40,858 bases of DNA, taken from the NCBI GenBank assembly GCA_003251175.1, contig QKHC01000133.1, positions 1 through 40,858 on the forward strand, given 5' to 3'. Source of the DNA: Gemmatimonadota bacterium (GTDB taxonomy: Bacteria > Gemmatimonadota > Gemmatimonadetes > Gemmatimonadales > GWC2-71-9). Each line of letters opens with the position of its first letter. The stretch's first letter is position 1. Below the pieces are notes generated by a model that was not told the DNA's origin, made no database searches, and saw nothing but the letters and a program-made list of their open reading frames with translations. Positions 40,370 to 40,858 of this stretch are shown here, piece after piece. The translations under genes were made by a program, and so were the position numbers.

Positions 40370-40858
40370 CTAGCGCACCACACGCCGCACCGCGTCACGC
40401 AGACTCTCCGGCTCGAGCACCTCGGCCCCGTCGCCGTACTGCAGCACCTCGCGCACGAACCAGGCCGGATCCGCCACGCGATAAGCGACGACATAGCGAC
40501 CATCGGGAAGATCGCGACCGCCGGGATGCCGCTCTTCGATCCAGCGGCGGATGCGGCCGTCGAACGCCACCCGGGCCAGAATCACTTCGTCGGCGTCGAG
40601 CAGCATCGCGGTAGTTGAGATCGGCGCGAAGTCCGGCCGCGGGTCGAAGCCGTCGTCGAGCAGGCACGCGTCGAGAATGCGGTCGGCGCGAAAGCGGCGC
40701 ACCGCCCCCACCCGCTCGCACCAGGCGACGACGTACCACCAGCGGCGGTGGCGCACGAGCTGGTGCGGATGGACGGTCCGCGCCGCGGGCTCACCAGTAG
40801 ACCCCGCGTACTCGATCGCCAGCCGGCGCCGCTCGTCGCGAGCGCGGCGCGCGACGCT
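40370..40858 (-). CDS. WYL-domain transcriptional regulator (5' truncated by window edge)
   Basis: The frame is open from the window end to the TAG at 40370 and gives the last 162 residues. It starts inside the WYL domain: RRRLAIEYAGSTGEPAARTV, HPHQLVRHRRWWYVVAWC and VRRFRADRI, where the Trp-Tyr pair corresponds to the WYL signature of the ligand-sensing SH3-like fold. The C-terminal WCX-like domain follows (RVAFDGRIRRWIEE, LPDGRYVVAYRVADPAWFVREVLQYGDGAEVLEPESLRDAV). The DNA-binding HTH would lie outside the window. Such regulators respond to nucleotides or other ligands and often control DNA-damage, defence or metabolic genes. Confidence 0.9.
   Translation of the reverse strand, partial: SVARRARDERRRLAIEYAGSTGEPAARTVHPHQLVRHRRWWYVVAWCERVGAVRRFRADRILDACLLDDGFDPRPDFAPISTTAMLLDADEVILARVAFDGRIRRWIEERHPGGRDLPDGRYVVAYRVADPAWFVREVLQYGDGAEVLEPESLRDAVRRVVR

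Noticed and set aside
1-40858. tRNA or rRNA genes, CRISPR arrays, insertion sequences, prophage genes or replication origins
   Set aside because: Reading both strands, I saw no cloverleaf-like sequence, spaced direct-repeat array, transposase or integrase motif, or DnaA-box cluster.

Overview
This window is about 40.9 kb of very GC-rich, gene-dense bacterial DNA. Signal peptides, lipoproteins (lipobox Cys), a Tat-type amidase, a sigma-54 activator and an MMPL-type exporter point to a diderm (Gram-negative-type) bacterium. The mix of lipoproteins with TPR or Ig-like repeats, serine hydrolase, amidase and small VOC proteins reminds me of Gemmatimonadota, but no phylogenetic marker is present and that placement is only an impression. 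I saw no rRNA, tRNA, CRISPR array, insertion sequence or phage gene. Many genes overlap by 1-11 nt (ATGA, GTGA, TGATG).

Layout. 1-2.8 kb: end of a possible membrane protein, a multicopper oxidase split in two at its copper centre, and an SDR. 2.8-4.4 kb (minus): a RuBisCO-like protein and a cupin joined by ATGA, the gene pair expected for a methylthio-sugar salvage route. 4.4-8.9 kb (plus): rhodanese, SufU-like scaffold, a cytosolic BtuF-like protein and a UvrD-type helicase. 8.9-19.4 kb (minus): the most unusual part, a tightly coupled seven-gene operon of an AccD-like carboxyltransferase, a KAS III, an SDR, a membrane-anchored left-handed beta-helix acyltransferase, a GH3-type acyl-adenylating enzyme, a second KAS III and an MMPL exporter, followed by a secreted beta-propeller. 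19.6-22.3 kb (plus): an extradiol-type dioxygenase, an alpha/beta hydrolase and a maleylacetate reductase, which fit hydroquinone breakdown. 22.3-27.6 kb: a membrane-inserted patatin, a coiled-coil exported protein coupled to a phosphodiester glycosidase-like protein, and two lipoproteins. 27.9-32.3 kb (minus): a solute-binding-like protein, a sensor kinase and a sigma-54 response regulator. 32.4-37.5 kb (minus): amidase, sodium/solute symporter, an Ig-domain metallophosphoesterase lipoprotein and a 55-residue membrane protein. 37.7-40.9 kb: serine hydrolase, VOC protein, exported hypothetical protein and the end of a WYL regulator.

How the genes may work together. The 10.5-19.4 kb operon has the logic of a secreted-lipid pathway: extender carboxylation, two Claisen-type condensing enzymes, ketoreduction, acyl activation and transfer, and RND-type export. 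This parallels, without homology gene by gene, the AccD/condensing enzyme/reductase/MmpL arrangement of mycolic-type lipids. It lacks an acyl carrier protein and a biotin carboxylase, so those would have to come from elsewhere. I do not recognise it as a described cluster and regard it as the best candidate for an undescribed system here.
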